DNA of 13,359 bases. Source: JBFHKO01 sp041595355. Lineage in GTDB: Bacteria > Pseudomonadota > Gammaproteobacteria > Enterobacterales > Aeromonadaceae. Under the pieces are notes generated by a model. The model worked only from the letters and a program-made list of their open reading frames with translations, made no database searches and was not told the DNA's origin. Within the stretch, counting starts at the first letter, position 1; every line of letters starts with the position of its first letter. Position numbers and translations under genes: made by a program. The stretch spans positions 1 to 13,359 of the forward strand of contig JBFHKO010000053.1 of the NCBI GenBank assembly GCA_041595355.1. The letters run 5' to 3'. Positions 1 through 8,813 of this stretch are shown in pieces.

Positions 1-1343
1 ATCTCCGCCAGCAGTGCCGGCACCTCGGCAGGCGTGGCCACGAAAATGGGATCCAGCTGCCCGCGCTGGCGGATGGAGCGGCACAGCGCCCGCCCATCGG
101 CGCCCGGTATGGGCTCCTCGCCGGCGGCATACACATCCAGCATCACCAGCACGTCCACCTTGGAGAGCACCTCGGCGAAATCCTCGTAGAGATCCCGGGT
201 GCGGCTGTACCTGTGGGGCTGAAACACCATCACCAGGCGCCGCTCCGGCCAGCCTGCGCGCACCGCATTGATGGTCACCCGCACCTCGCTGGGATGATGA
301 CCGTAGTCATCCACCAGCATCGCCCGGCCTCTGCCGGTCTCGAATTCGCCATACTGCTGGAAGCGGCGCCCCACCCCCTCGAACTTCTCCAAGGCGCGGA
401 TGATGGCCGAATCCTCGATGCCGTCCTCGCTGGCCACGGCAATGGCGGCGGCAGCATTGAGGGCATTGTGGCGCCCGGGCAGGTTGAGGCTGATGGCCAG
501 CATGCTGCCGTCATGGCGGCGCACCCGGAAGCGGCTGCGGCTGCCTTCCTGCACGAAGTCCAGCACCTGCACATCGGCCGACTCGTCGTAGCCGTAGGTC
601 AGGGTGGCACGGCCTATCTCCGGCAGCAGCTCGCGGATGACGGGATCATCGGCACACACCACCGCCAGTCCGTAGAAAGGCAGGTTGTGCAAAAAGTCGA
701 TAAAGGTGGCGCGCAGCTTGTTGAAGTCGCCGCCATAGGTGTCCATGTGATCCGCTTCGATATTGGTGACGATGGCGACCATGGGCTGCAGATGCAGGAA
801 GGAGGCATCACTCTCGTCGGCCTCGGCAATCAGGTAGCGGCTGGAGCCCAGGCGTGCATTGGTGCCGGCGCTGTTGAGCAGGCCGCCGATGACGAAGGTG
901 GGATCCCGCTGCGCCTCGGCATAGATGCTGGAGACCAGGCTGGTGGTGGTAGTCTTGCCGTGGGTGCCGGCGATGGCGATGCCATGGCGATAGCGCATCA
1001 GCTCGGCCAGCATCTCGGCGCGGCGCACCACGGGAATGCGCAGCTCGCGGGCCGCCTGCACCTCGGCATTGTCGGCATGGATGGCGGTGGAGACCACCAC
1101 CACGCTGGCGCCTTGCACATGGCTGGCCTCATGACCGATGAAGATGTGCGCGCCCAGGCGCGCCAGGCGCTCGGTGACCGGGTTGGCGGCAATGTCGGAG
1201 CCGCTGATCTCGTAGCCCTCGTTGGCCAGCACCTCGGCGATGCCGCCCATGCCGGCCCCGCCGATGCCGATGAAGTGAATGCGCCGCACCCGGCGCATTT
1301 CCGGGATCATGGTACGTAGTTTTGCCAGTTCAACCTTGGTCAT
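1..1343 (-). CDS. murC: UDP-N-acetylmuramate--L-alanine ligase MurC (3' end missing)
   Basis: MurC adds L-alanine to UDP-MurNAc with ATP, the first step of stem-peptide synthesis in the cytoplasm. Reading back from ATG at 1343-1341, I translated 447 codons without a stop up to the window edge. E. coli MurC is 491 residues, so roughly the last 40 residues lie outside. Visible landmarks are the N-terminal nucleotide-binding loop GIGGAGMGG (about 26-34), the ATP P-loop GTHGKTT (126-132), EADESD (about 174-179), NIEADHMDTY (about 194-203) and the C-terminal-domain motif DDYGHHP. The start follows the murG stop by 9 bases with only a weak GA-rich ribosome site, so coupling to murG is likely. The N-terminus aligns directly with E. 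coli (LAKLR, IPEMRRVR), which supports this start. The left edge truncation is from the window, not a broken gene. Confidence 0.97.
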   Translation of the reverse strand, partial: MTKVELAKLRTMIPEMRRVRRIHFIGIGGAGMGGIAEVLANEGYEISGSDIAANPVTERLARLGAHIFIGHEASHVQGASVVVVSTAIHADNAEVQAARELRIPVVRRAEMLAELMRYRHGIAIAGTHGKTTTTSLVSSIYAEAQRDPTFVIGGLLNSAGTNARLGSSRYLIAEADESDASFLHLQPMVAIVTNIEADHMDTYGGDFNKLRATFIDFLHNLPFYGLAVVCADDPVIRELLPEIGRATLTYGYDESADVQVLDFVQEGSRSRFRVRRHDGSMLAISLNLPGRHNALNAAAAIAVASEDGIEDSAIIRALEKFEGVGRRFQQYGEFETGRGRAMLVDDYGHHPSEVRVTINAVRAGWPERRLVMVFQPHRYSRTRDLYEDFAEVLSKVDVLVMLDVYAAGEEPIPGADGRALCRSIRQRGQLDPIFVATPAEVPALLAE

Positions 1344-1352
1344 GTCCGTCTC

Positions 1353-2426
1353 TCATGCTGAGGTCAGCTGCTTGCATACCGCAGCGACGCGTTCGGTGGC
1401 ATCCAGAATGGCGACCTGCCTGGCCGCCGCTGCCATCTTGGTTAATTCCTCGCGGTGCCCCTCAAGGTGGGCCACCTGCTGTGTCAGCGCTTCCACCGTC
1501 AGGCTGTGCTGCGGCATCAACAGGGCCGCGCCGGCCTGGGTCAGGCTCATGGCATTGCGGGTCTGGTGATCGTCCACCGCATGGGGCAGGGGCACGAAGA
1601 TGGCGGGCACCCCGGCCGCCGCCACTTCGGCCACCGTCAGCGCACCGGCGCGGCAGATGACCAGATCGGCCCAGGCATAGGCCTCGGCCATGTCACGGAT
1701 GAATTCGGTCACCTCCACCGGCTGGAAACCGAGCTCGGCATAGGCGGCCCGCACCTCGGCCAGATGACCCTTGCCGCACTGATGGCGCACCACCAGGTTG
1801 TCCCGTTGCGCCAGCGCCTGGGGCACCCGCTGATTGAGCGGCCGCGCGCCCAGGCTGCCGCCGATGATGAGCACCTGCAACGGCCGGTCAACCGGCACCT
1901 GCCGGGCCGGCCCCTGGCCCAGGGCGATGAAATCGGCACGCACCGGATTGCCCACCACCTGGGTCTTGGCCGAGGGCGCAAAGGCGCCGGCAAAGCCCAT
2001 CAGCACCCGGCTGGCCAACCGCGCCAGCAGCCGGTTGGTCATGCCGGCAGCCGCGTTCTGCTCATGCAGCACCAGCGGGATGCGGCACAACCAGGCGGCG
2101 ATGCCCCCCGGGCCCGAGGCGTAGCCACCCATGCCCAGCACCAGATCCGGCCGCTCGCGGCGCAGCACCCGGCGCGCCTGACAGATGGACTTGGCAATGC
2201 GCCAGGGGGCCGCCAGCATCCGCAGCAGGCCATTGCCGCGCAGCCCCTGGATGTCGATGAAGGAGATGGGATAGCCGTGGGCCGGTACCAGCTCGGCCTC
2301 CATGCGATCGGCGGTACCCAGCCAGTGGATCTGCCAGCCATCGGCTTCCAGCCGGTGGGCCACCGCCAGTCCCGGAAACACGTGGCCGCCGGTGCCGCCG
2401 GCCATGATGAGTAACCGCTTGCTCAT
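1353..2426 (-). CDS. murG: UDP-GlcNAc--lipid I GlcNAc transferase MurG
   Basis: MurG is the GT28-family peripheral membrane enzyme that transfers GlcNAc from UDP-GlcNAc to lipid I, giving lipid II on the inner face of the membrane. The product is 357 residues, close to the 355 of E. coli. The N-terminal acceptor domain carries GGTGGH (10-15) and HEQNAAAGMTNR (121-132). The C-terminal UDP-GlcNAc domain carries GGSLGA (189-194), ICRAGALTVAEVAAAG (257-272) with the sugar-binding Glu near 267, and PHAVDDHQTRN (281-291) where the usual Gln pair region lies. The ATG overlaps the ftsW stop in an ATGA, which fixes the start and suggests coupled translation. MurC follows 9 bases downstream. Family assignment is secure. 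Confidence 0.98.
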   Translation of the reverse strand: MSKRLLIMAGGTGGHVFPGLAVAHRLEADGWQIHWLGTADRMEAELVPAHGYPISFIDIQGLRGNGLLRMLAAPWRIAKSICQARRVLRRERPDLVLGMGGYASGPGGIAAWLCRIPLVLHEQNAAAGMTNRLLARLASRVLMGFAGAFAPSAKTQVVGNPVRADFIALGQGPARQVPVDRPLQVLIIGGSLGARPLNQRVPQALAQRDNLVVRHQCGKGHLAEVRAAYAELGFQPVEVTEFIRDMAEAYAWADLVICRAGALTVAEVAAAGVPAIFVPLPHAVDDHQTRNAMSLTQAGAALLMPQHSLTVEALTQQVAHLEGHREELTKMAAAARQVAILDATERVAAVCKQLTSA

Positions 2427-3604
2427 GTCACCTCCCGGGGCAGCACCTGGCAGCGATCCAGGCGCATCTCGAAATCGATCCGCAGCAGCACCGCCACCCC
2501 CATGGTCATGGCGATGAGGCTGGAACCACCGTAACTGACCAGCGGCAGCGTCAGCCCCTTGGTGGGCAGCATGCCGGCCGCGGCGCCCACATTGACCACC
2601 GTCTGGAAGCTGAACCAGATGCCGATGCCGCAGGCCAGGAAGCCGTCGAACAGTTTTTTCGCCGCCAGTGCCTGGTGGCCGATCTGCAACGCCTTGAGGG
2701 CCAGCAGCAGCTGCAACGCCAGCACCGCCAGCACGCCGAGAAAGCCGAGCTCCTCGCCGAGAATGGCGAACACGAAGTCGGTATGCGCCTCGGGCAGGTA
2801 CTCCAGTTTCTGCACCGAGTTACCCAGCCCCTGCCCCAGCCAGCCACCGCGGCCAAACGCCATCAGCGACTGGGTCAGCTGGTAGCCGCTGCCGAAGGGA
2901 TCCGCCCAGGGGTCGAGAAAGGAGGTCACCCGCCGCAGGCGATAGGGTTCGAAGAGGATGAGGCCCACCAGCGCCGCCACCCCCACCAAGATCATGCCGA
3001 CAAACTGCGTCAGGCGGGCGCCACCGATGAACAGCAGGCCGAAGGTGGTGATGAACAGCACCACCACCGAGCCCAGATCCGGTTGCGCCAGCAGCAGCGC
3101 CGACAGGATGAAGACCAGCCCCAGGGGCTTGAAAAAGCCCAGGAAACGCCCCCGCACCTCGGACGCGCGCCGCACCAGGTAGCCGGACATGTAGACGATG
3201 AGCACCAACTTGGCCAGCTCGGCCGGCTGCAGGTTGAAGGCACCAAACCCCAGCCAGCGCTTGGCGCCGTTGACGCTGTGGCCGGCCACCAGCACCGCCA
3301 GCAGCAGCACCAGCACCGCCAGCAGCAGCGGCGCCCCCCACTCCTGCCAGCGGCGGATGGGCAGGTAGAGCGTTGCCGCTCCCAGGCCCAGGCAGAGCAC
3401 CAGGAACAGCAGGTGGCGCTTGACGAAGAAGAAGGCGTCATCGCGCAGGGCGATGCCTTCGGTGATGGAGGCCGAGGCCACCATCACCAGGCCGATGCCC
3501 ATGAGGCTGAGGGCCAGGGTCAGCAGCTGGCGATCGTAGGCCGAGATGCGCGCCGGCGTCAGCCAGCGCCAGAGGGCCAGGGCGAGGGGCGTCAGCAGCC
3601 TCAT
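2423..3604 (-). CDS. ftsW: septal peptidoglycan glycosyltransferase FtsW
   Basis: FtsW is the SEDS-family polymerase that extends septal glycan strands from lipid II together with FtsI. The product is 393 residues (E. coli 414) and almost entirely hydrophobic, with about ten predicted membrane segments. SEDS landmarks are NLQPAELAK (124-132), the acidic loop LPEAHTDFVFAILGEELG (270-287) with the presumed catalytic Asp at 276, and LTLPLVSYGGSS (351-362). The reading frame is open far upstream of 3604 (to about 3892), but that extension is Gly/Pro/Arg-rich shadow of murD. The ATG at 3604 forms an ATGA overlap with the murD stop and gives the family N-terminus, so I chose it. Residues 93-106 are an exact repeat LLLAVLV-LLLAVLV (see the repeat entry). 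The neighbours murD and murG are those expected in the dcw cluster. Confidence 0.97.
   Translation of the reverse strand: MRLLTPLALALWRWLTPARISAYDRQLLTLALSLMGIGLVMVASASITEGIALRDDAFFFVKRHLLFLVLCLGLGAATLYLPIRRWQEWGAPLLLAVLVLLLAVLVAGHSVNGAKRWLGFGAFNLQPAELAKLVLIVYMSGYLVRRASEVRGRFLGFFKPLGLVFILSALLLAQPDLGSVVVLFITTFGLLFIGGARLTQFVGMILVGVAALVGLILFEPYRLRRVTSFLDPWADPFGSGYQLTQSLMAFGRGGWLGQGLGNSVQKLEYLPEAHTDFVFAILGEELGFLGVLAVLALQLLLALKALQIGHQALAAKKLFDGFLACGIGIWFSFQTVVNVGAAAGMLPTKGLTLPLVSYGGSSLIAMTMGVAVLLRIDFEMRLDRCQVLPREVT
3289..3330. repeat. 21-base tandem duplication inside ftsW
   Basis: Two adjacent 21-base units (3289-3309 and 3310-3330) are identical except for the last base. In ftsW they encode LLLAVLV twice, residues 93-106, within a membrane helix. 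Because the unit is a multiple of three, the frame is kept. The units are rich in CAG/CTG-like triplets. Confidence 0.85.
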
Positions 3605-4893
3605 AACGCCGCCACCAGTTCGACGAAGCGCCGGCCGCGCTGCTCGAAGCTCTGGAACATGTCCAGGCTGGCACAGGCCGGCGCCAGCAGCACCCAGTCG
3701 CCGGGCTCGGCCAGGGCCGCCGCCCGGGCCACCGCGGCCTCCAGGCTCGCCACCTGCTCGGTCTGGGGCGCGAGATCCCGCAGGAGAGCCGCATCCTGGC
3801 CAAAACAGAACATCCGATGCACCTGCTGCCCCAGCAGTGCCTGCAGAGGCGCGAAGTCCTGGCCCTTGCCCTGTCCACCCGCAATCAGCCACAACTTCCC
3901 CTGCACCGACTCGGCGACGCCTGCCACCGCGGCCAGGGTGGAGCCCACATTGGTGGCCTTGGAGTCATTGATCCAGCGCACGCCGTTCACCTCGCCGACC
4001 AGCTGGCAGCGGTGGGGCAAGCCGCCGAAACGACGCAGCACCGCCAGCTGGGCGGCACGCGGTATCCCCACGGCATCGCAGAGCGCCATGGCCGCCAGGG
4101 CATTCATCTGGTTGTGGGCACCGACGATGCGCAGCGCCGACACCGGCAGCAGCGGCTCACCCTGCACCGCCAGATGCAGCTCGCCCCCCTGCATGACCCG
4201 GCCATAACCTTGACCATCCAGGCCGAAGCTCTGCCATGCCGGCTGGCCGAGGGGCCAGGTGGCGTCATCGTCACGGTTGCTGATGATCTTCTGCGCCCCG
4301 GCATGGATGCGCCGCTTGGCCGCCAGATACGCCGCCATGCCGGCATAGCGATCCAGGTGATCCTCGCTGAGATTGAGGATGGTGGCCGCAGTCGCCTGCA
4401 GGCTGGAGGTGGTTTCCAGCTGGAAGCTGGAGAGCTCCAGCACATAGAGATCGGCCGGCTGGGTCAGCAGGTCCAGCGCCGGGATGCCGATGTTGCCCCC
4501 CACACCCACCGCCAGCCCCGCCTCGGCCGCCATCTCCCCCACCAGGGTGGTGACGGTGCTCTTGCCGTTGGAGCCGGTGATGGCAACGATGGGCGCGCGC
4601 GCCTGCCGGGCAAACAGCTCGATGTCGCCGACTATCTCGATGCCGGCCGCCGCGGCCGCCTGCAATTCGGGGGTGGCCAGGGCGATGCCGGGGCTCACCA
4701 CCAGTTGTTCGGCGGCCAGCAGCCGCGCCAGCGGCCAGGGACCGGTGATGAGCTCGACGCCGGCAGGCAGCTGCTCGCGCCCCGGCGGCTGGGCGCGGGT
4801 ATCCAGCACCAGCGGGGTCACCCCGCGACGCAGGAAATAGTCGACGCAGGATAAGCCCGTCTTGCCCAGTCCGAGGATCACCACCTTGCTCAT
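3601..4893 (-). CDS. murD: UDP-MurNAc-L-Ala--D-glutamate ligase MurD
   Basis: MurD adds D-glutamate to UDP-MurNAc-L-Ala with ATP in the cytoplasm. The product is 430 residues (E. coli 438). The Rossmann-like N-terminus reads VVILGLGKTGLS (4-15). The ATP loop is GSNGKST (107-113), followed by ELSSFQLE (153-160) and NLSEDHLDRY (174-183). The presumed carbamylated Lys is K193 in YLAAKRR, and the C-terminal ligand-binding motif is NDSKATN (309-315). The start is 13 bases past the mraY stop and has a good ribosome site, AAGGA at 4905-4901, seven bases before the ATG. The stop overlaps the ftsW start (ATGA). All motifs needed for a working ligase are present. Confidence 0.98.
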   Translation of the reverse strand: MSKVVILGLGKTGLSCVDYFLRRGVTPLVLDTRAQPPGREQLPAGVELITGPWPLARLLAAEQLVVSPGIALATPELQAAAAAGIEIVGDIELFARQARAPIVAITGSNGKSTVTTLVGEMAAEAGLAVGVGGNIGIPALDLLTQPADLYVLELSSFQLETTSSLQATAATILNLSEDHLDRYAGMAAYLAAKRRIHAGAQKIISNRDDDATWPLGQPAWQSFGLDGQGYGRVMQGGELHLAVQGEPLLPVSALRIVGAHNQMNALAAMALCDAVGIPRAAQLAVLRRFGGLPHRCQLVGEVNGVRWINDSKATNVGSTLAAVAGVAESVQGKLWLIAGGQGKGQDFAPLQALLGQQVHRMFCFGQDAALLRDLAPQTEQVASLEAAVARAAALAEPGDWVLLAPACASLDMFQSFEQRGRRFVELVAAL

Positions 4894-4906
4894 CGTCTCG
4901 TCCTTC

Positions 4907-5989
4907 CTATCGCAACTTCAGGGTAATGAGTGCCAGCAACACCAGCACCAGGGTGATGATCCAGAAGCGCACTATCACCCGCGGCTCCGGCCACCCCTTC
5001 AGCTCGTAGTGGTGGTGAATGGGCGCCATGCGGAAGATGCGCTGACCGCGCAGCTTGTAGGAGCCCACCTGCAGTATCACCGACAGGGTCTCCATGACGA
5101 ACACGCCGCCCATGATCAGCAGCAGGAACTCCTGGCGCACCAGCACGGCGATGACGCCCAGCAGGGCCCCCAGGGCCAGGGAGCCCACATCGCCCATGAA
5201 CACCTGGGCCGGGTAGGTATTGAACCAGAGAAACCCGAGGCCGGCGCCGACGATGGCGGTGCAGACAATGGTCAGCTCGGCGGTATCCGGCACATAGGGA
5301 ATGTGCAGATAGGCGGCGAAGTTGACGTTGCCGGTGGCCCAGGCCACCAGCGCCAGACCGGCGGCCACCATGACGGTGGGCATGATGGCGAGACCATCCA
5401 GGCCATCGGTCAGGTTGACCGCATTGGAGGTGCCGACGATGACGAAGTAGACCAGCGGAATGAACAACAGCCCCAGCTGGGGCAGCAGCGCCTTGAAGAA
5501 GGGCACCACCAGCACCGTCTGGGCATCGTGGGTGGCGCTGGCATACAGGAAAATCGCCACCAGCAGTGCCGACACCGATTGCCAGAGGTACTTCCAGCGC
5601 GCGATCAGCCCCTTGGGATCCTTGCGGATCACCTTGCGGTAATCATCGATGAAGCCGATGGTGCCGAAGCTGAGCAGCACGAACAGCACCACCCAGACAT
5701 AGACGTTGCTGAGCCGGGTCCAGAGCAGCACCGAGATCAGGACGGAGAACAGTATCATGATCCCGCCCATGGTCGGGGTGCCCGCCTTGCTGAAATGGGA
5801 CTCGGGGCCGTCGTTGCGCACCACCTGACCTATCTGCAGCAACTGCAAACGGCGGATCACCTTGGGCCCAATCCACAGGGCAATCCCCAGGCCGGTGAAA
5901 ATGGACATGATGGCCCGGAAGGTCAGGTAAGAGACCACGTTGAACAGCGAAAAATGGGGCGTGAGAAGCTCCGCCAGCCACACTAACAT
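4907..5989 (-). CDS. mraY: phospho-MurNAc-pentapeptide translocase MraY
   Basis: MraY is the integral membrane enzyme that moves phospho-MurNAc-pentapeptide from UDP to undecaprenyl phosphate, making lipid I. The product is 360 residues, the same length as E. coli MraY and highly similar along its whole length. Key residues are visible: NDGPESH near 59-65, the Mg-binding pair D115-D116 in GFIDDYRK, NLTDGLDGL (192-200), D267 in FMGDVGS, and the HHH motif at 325-327 in MAPIHHHYELKGWPEPR. About ten hydrophobic helices are present. The ATG overlaps the end of murF by seven bases (murF stop TAG at 5985-5983), and a strong ribosome site, AAGGAG at 6000-5995, sits five bases upstream. Start and identity are therefore both firm. 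Confidence 0.99.
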   Translation of the reverse strand: MLVWLAELLTPHFSLFNVVSYLTFRAIMSIFTGLGIALWIGPKVIRRLQLLQIGQVVRNDGPESHFSKAGTPTMGGIMILFSVLISVLLWTRLSNVYVWVVLFVLLSFGTIGFIDDYRKVIRKDPKGLIARWKYLWQSVSALLVAIFLYASATHDAQTVLVVPFFKALLPQLGLLFIPLVYFVIVGTSNAVNLTDGLDGLAIMPTVMVAAGLALVAWATGNVNFAAYLHIPYVPDTAELTIVCTAIVGAGLGFLWFNTYPAQVFMGDVGSLALGALLGVIAVLVRQEFLLLIMGGVFVMETLSVILQVGSYKLRGQRIFRMAPIHHHYELKGWPEPRVIVRFWIITLVLVLLALITLKLR

Positions 5990-7344
5990 TCCGGCTCCTT
6001 GTCATTCTGAAAATAGGCCACCACCTCTTCCATGCGGGCGCTGCGCGCCCCCTTGGCCAGCAGGGTGATGTCCGGGTGTTGGCTTCTGAGCGCAGCCACA
6101 GCGGCGCACAGGCTGGATTTGTCGGGGAAATGGCGCCCCCCGGCGGCACTGGCGGTATGAGCGGCCAGGGGGCCGACGGTCAGCACCGCATCCAGCCCCC
6201 TGGCCCGGGCATGCTCGCCCACCTGACGGTGCAGGGCCTCGGCATCATCCCCCAGCTCCGCCATGTCCCCGAAGGCCAGCACCCGGTAGCCCGGCAGCCC
6301 GGCCAAGGTATCGATGGCGGCCAGCACCGCCTGGACACTGGCGTTGTAGGTATCGTCAATCAGGGTCAGCCCCGGCAGCCGCTGGATGCAGAAGCGCCCC
6401 TTGACCGGCTGCGCCCGTTCGAGACCCCGGCAGATGGTGGCCAGATCCAGCCCCAGCGCCAGGGTGGCGGCGCAGGCGGCCAGGGCATTGGCGACGTTGT
6501 GCCGCCCCGGCAGGGAGAGGCGCACCGGGGCACTGCCGGCCGGGCTGATCAGGGTGAAGGCAGCGCAGCCGAAGGCATCCAGCTCGATGTCGCGCGCCCG
6601 GAACTGGGCCGCCGGGTTCTCCAGGCCAAAGCTCTGGAGGTGCTCCCCCAGGGTCTCGCACCAGTAGGGATAGAATTCGCTGTCGGCATTGACGATGGCC
6701 ACGCCGCCCTCGACGAGGCCGGAGAAGATCTCGCTCTTGGCCAGCGCCACCCCCTGCATCGAGCCGAAGCCCTCCAGGTGGGCCGCCGCCACGTTATTGA
6801 TGAGCGCTACCCGCGGCCTGACCAGCGAGGTCGTCCAGGCGATCTCGCCCGCGTGGTTGGCCCCCAGCTCCAGCACCGCGAATTGGTGCGTTTCGGTCAG
6901 CCGCAGCAGGGTCAGCGGCACGCCGATGTCGTTGTTGAGGTTGCCCTGGGTGGCCAGCACGCTGCCGCACTGGGCGAGAATGGCGGCGCACATCTCCTTG
7001 ACCGTGGTCTTGCCACAGCTGCCGGTGATGGCGATGACCTCGGGGTGCAGCCGCTCGCGCACCAGGGCACCGAGGCGCCCCAGGGCCTGGCGGGTGTCGG
7101 CCACCAGCAACTGGGGACACTCCAGCTCCGGCTGGGGACGCGAGACCAGCAGGGCACCGGCCCCGCCGGCCACGGCGGCGGCACAGAAGTCATGGCCATC
7201 GAAGCGCGCCCCGACCAGGGCGACGTAGAGGGCGTCCGGCTCCAGGGCGCGGCTATCGATGCCGACGGCGCGAATGAGTTTATCGGCGCCCAGCAGGGTG
7301 GCATCCAGCGCCTGGGCCAGGGTGTGCAACGACAGCGGTATCAT
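5983..7344 (-). CDS. murF: UDP-MurNAc-tripeptide--D-Ala-D-Ala ligase MurF
   Basis: MurF attaches the D-Ala-D-Ala dipeptide to UDP-MurNAc-tripeptide, finishing the cytoplasmic pentapeptide precursor that is the substrate of MraY, encoded next. The product is 453 residues (E. coli 452). The N-terminal domain includes GIDSRALEPDALYVAL (28-43). The ATP loop is GSCGKTT (108-114). Other Mur ligase marks are ELGANHAGEI (159-168), the NNVAAAHLEGFGS block (183-195) with H189, and K203 as the likely carbamylated Lys. Further on are PGRHNVANALAA and DDTYNAS; most family members have Asn-Pro or similar after DDTYNA. The end carries KGARSARMEEVV, like the E. coli C-terminus. The ATG overlaps the murE stop as ATGA and the stop overlaps the mraY start by seven bases. 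Confidence 0.98.
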   Translation of the reverse strand: MIPLSLHTLAQALDATLLGADKLIRAVGIDSRALEPDALYVALVGARFDGHDFCAAAVAGGAGALLVSRPQPELECPQLLVADTRQALGRLGALVRERLHPEVIAITGSCGKTTVKEMCAAILAQCGSVLATQGNLNNDIGVPLTLLRLTETHQFAVLELGANHAGEIAWTTSLVRPRVALINNVAAAHLEGFGSMQGVALAKSEIFSGLVEGGVAIVNADSEFYPYWCETLGEHLQSFGLENPAAQFRARDIELDAFGCAAFTLISPAGSAPVRLSLPGRHNVANALAACAATLALGLDLATICRGLERAQPVKGRFCIQRLPGLTLIDDTYNASVQAVLAAIDTLAGLPGYRVLAFGDMAELGDDAEALHRQVGEHARARGLDAVLTVGPLAAHTASAAGGRHFPDKSSLCAAVAALRSQHPDITLLAKGARSARMEEVVAYFQNDKEPEC

Positions 7345-8813
7345 GGGTGTGCCTCCAGCAGCCGACGCACGGTATCCCGATCGCTGTACGGCAGTTTGTG
7401 TTGACCGATAATCTGGTAATCCTCATGGCCCTTGCCGGCCACCAGTATGATGTCGCCGGCGCGGGCCTGCGCCAGTGCCAGGCCAATGGCCCTGGCCCGG
7501 TCATGCTCCACCCGCACCGCCTGCGGCTGGCGCAGGCCGGCCTGCATGTCGGCCACGATGCGGGCCGGCGATTCGGTGCGCGGGTTGTCGTCGGTCAGGA
7601 TCAGGGTGTCGGCCAGCCGTTCGGCGACGGCGGCCATCATGGGGCGCTTGCCGCTGTCGCGGTCGCCGCCACAGCCGATAAGGCACCAGAGGCGCCCGCG
7701 GCAGTGCAGCCGCGCCGCCTTGAGTGCCTGCTCCAGCCCGTCGGGGGTGTGGGCATAATCCACCACCACCAGCGGCCTGTCTGCGCCGCCGAAACACTCC
7801 ATGCGACCGTTGACGGGACGCAGTCCGGGCGCGCACGCCAGCAGCGCCTGCAGGTCGTAGCCCAGCACCAGCAGGGAGGCGAGTGCGGCCAGGCTGTTGG
7901 CGACATTGAACTCCCCCAACAGCGGCGCGGATAATACACCATTCCCCCAGGACGAGTTAATCAGAGCTTCAAATCCTGTGGAGTGAAAACGGAGCTGATG
8001 CGCGCGCAAAAACAGCCCCGGATGGCCATCAAGCGATTGCTCGATGGCGAAGGCCACCGCCGTGGGGCGCTCGGCCAGCCAGGCGCGCCCCACGGCGTCG
8101 TCGGCATTCACGACACACGCCTCCGGGCGCACCATATCCAGCAGCCGACGCTTGGCCAGGGCATACGCCTCCATGCTGCCGTGATAGTCCAGATGATCAC
8201 GACTCAGGTTGGTGAATACCGCCACCGCAAAGGGCAGCGCTGCCACCCGCTGCTGCACCAGCCCGTGAGAGGAGACCTCCATGGCCACCAGATCCGCCCC
8301 CTGGCCAAGCAGCTCCGCCAGGGTCCGCTGTATCTGCAGGGCGCTGGCGGTGGTGTTTTCGCACGGCGTCAGGTCGCCGAACAGGCCATTACCCAGGGTG
8401 CCCATGACGCCGGCGGTGCCGCCGAGCAGGGTGCGCCAGTTGGCGATGATCTGGGTGACGGTGCTCTTGCCATTGGTGCCGGTCACCCCCACCAGCTGCA
8501 GCTGGCGGCCCGGGTGGCCGTGGAAGCGACCGCCCAGTGCCGACAGCCTGACCGGCAGGTCGGCGATGCCGATGCAGGGCACGCCGATATCCGCAGGCGG
8601 CTGGTAGTCGCCATCCGCCTCGTAGAGCACGGCCGTCGCCCCGGCGGCCACGGCCGCGGGGATGAAGCGACGGCCATCCAGGCTGTGCCCCTTGAGCGCC
8701 ACGAAGGCATCCCCGGGCGCCACCGCCCGGCTGTCCAGTTGCAGCTCGCGCACGGCCAGCGCCGGTGCGGCTATGCCAAACGGCTGCAGCAATGTGTCAA
8801 GTGTGAGGGACAG
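7341..8813 (-). CDS. murE: UDP-MurNAc-L-Ala-D-Glu--meso-DAP ligase MurE (probable CTG start)
   Basis: MurE adds meso-diaminopimelate to UDP-MurNAc-dipeptide. Motifs, numbered from the CTG start (490 residues; E. coli 495): LDSRAV (about 26-31), ATP loop GTNGKST (112-118), ENTTAS (about 152-157), MEVSSHGL (about 178-185), NLSRDHLDYHG (about 202-212), the carbamylated Lys near 221, VVVDYAHTPDGLE (about 349-361) and DDNPRTE (about 408-414). The DNPR motif marks DAP rather than Lys specificity. No ATG or GTG fits the N-terminus. A TTG at 8792 would give 483 residues but has no ribosome site. The in-frame CTG at 8813 lies six bases after a perfect AGGAGG and adds SLTLDTLLQPF, which lines up with the first helix of E. 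coli MurE (LRDLLAPW). I therefore prefer CTG; the gene then overlaps ftsI by 17 bases. The ligase identity is certain, the start is not. Confidence 0.95.
   Translation of the reverse strand: MSLTLDTLLQPFGIAAPALAVRELQLDSRAVAPGDAFVALKGHSLDGRRFIPAAVAAGATAVLYEADGDYQPPADIGVPCIGIADLPVRLSALGGRFHGHPGRQLQLVGVTGTNGKSTVTQIIANWRTLLGGTAGVMGTLGNGLFGDLTPCENTTASALQIQRTLAELLGQGADLVAMEVSSHGLVQQRVAALPFAVAVFTNLSRDHLDYHGSMEAYALAKRRLLDMVRPEACVVNADDAVGRAWLAERPTAVAFAIEQSLDGHPGLFLRAHQLRFHSTGFEALINSSWGNGVLSAPLLGEFNVANSLAALASLLVLGYDLQALLACAPGLRPVNGRMECFGGADRPLVVVDYAHTPDGLEQALKAARLHCRGRLWCLIGCGGDRDSGKRPMMAAVAERLADTLILTDDNPRTESPARIVADMQAGLRQPQAVRVEHDRARAIGLALAQARAGDIILVAGKGHEDYQIIGQHKLPYSDRDTVRRLLEAHP

Noticed and set aside
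3605..3892. 96-codon N-terminal extension of FtsW in the same frame
   Set aside because: It lies wholly inside murD, is Gly/Pro/Arg-rich without resemblance to FtsW, and the ATG at 3604 gives the normal family N-terminus and an ATGA overlap.
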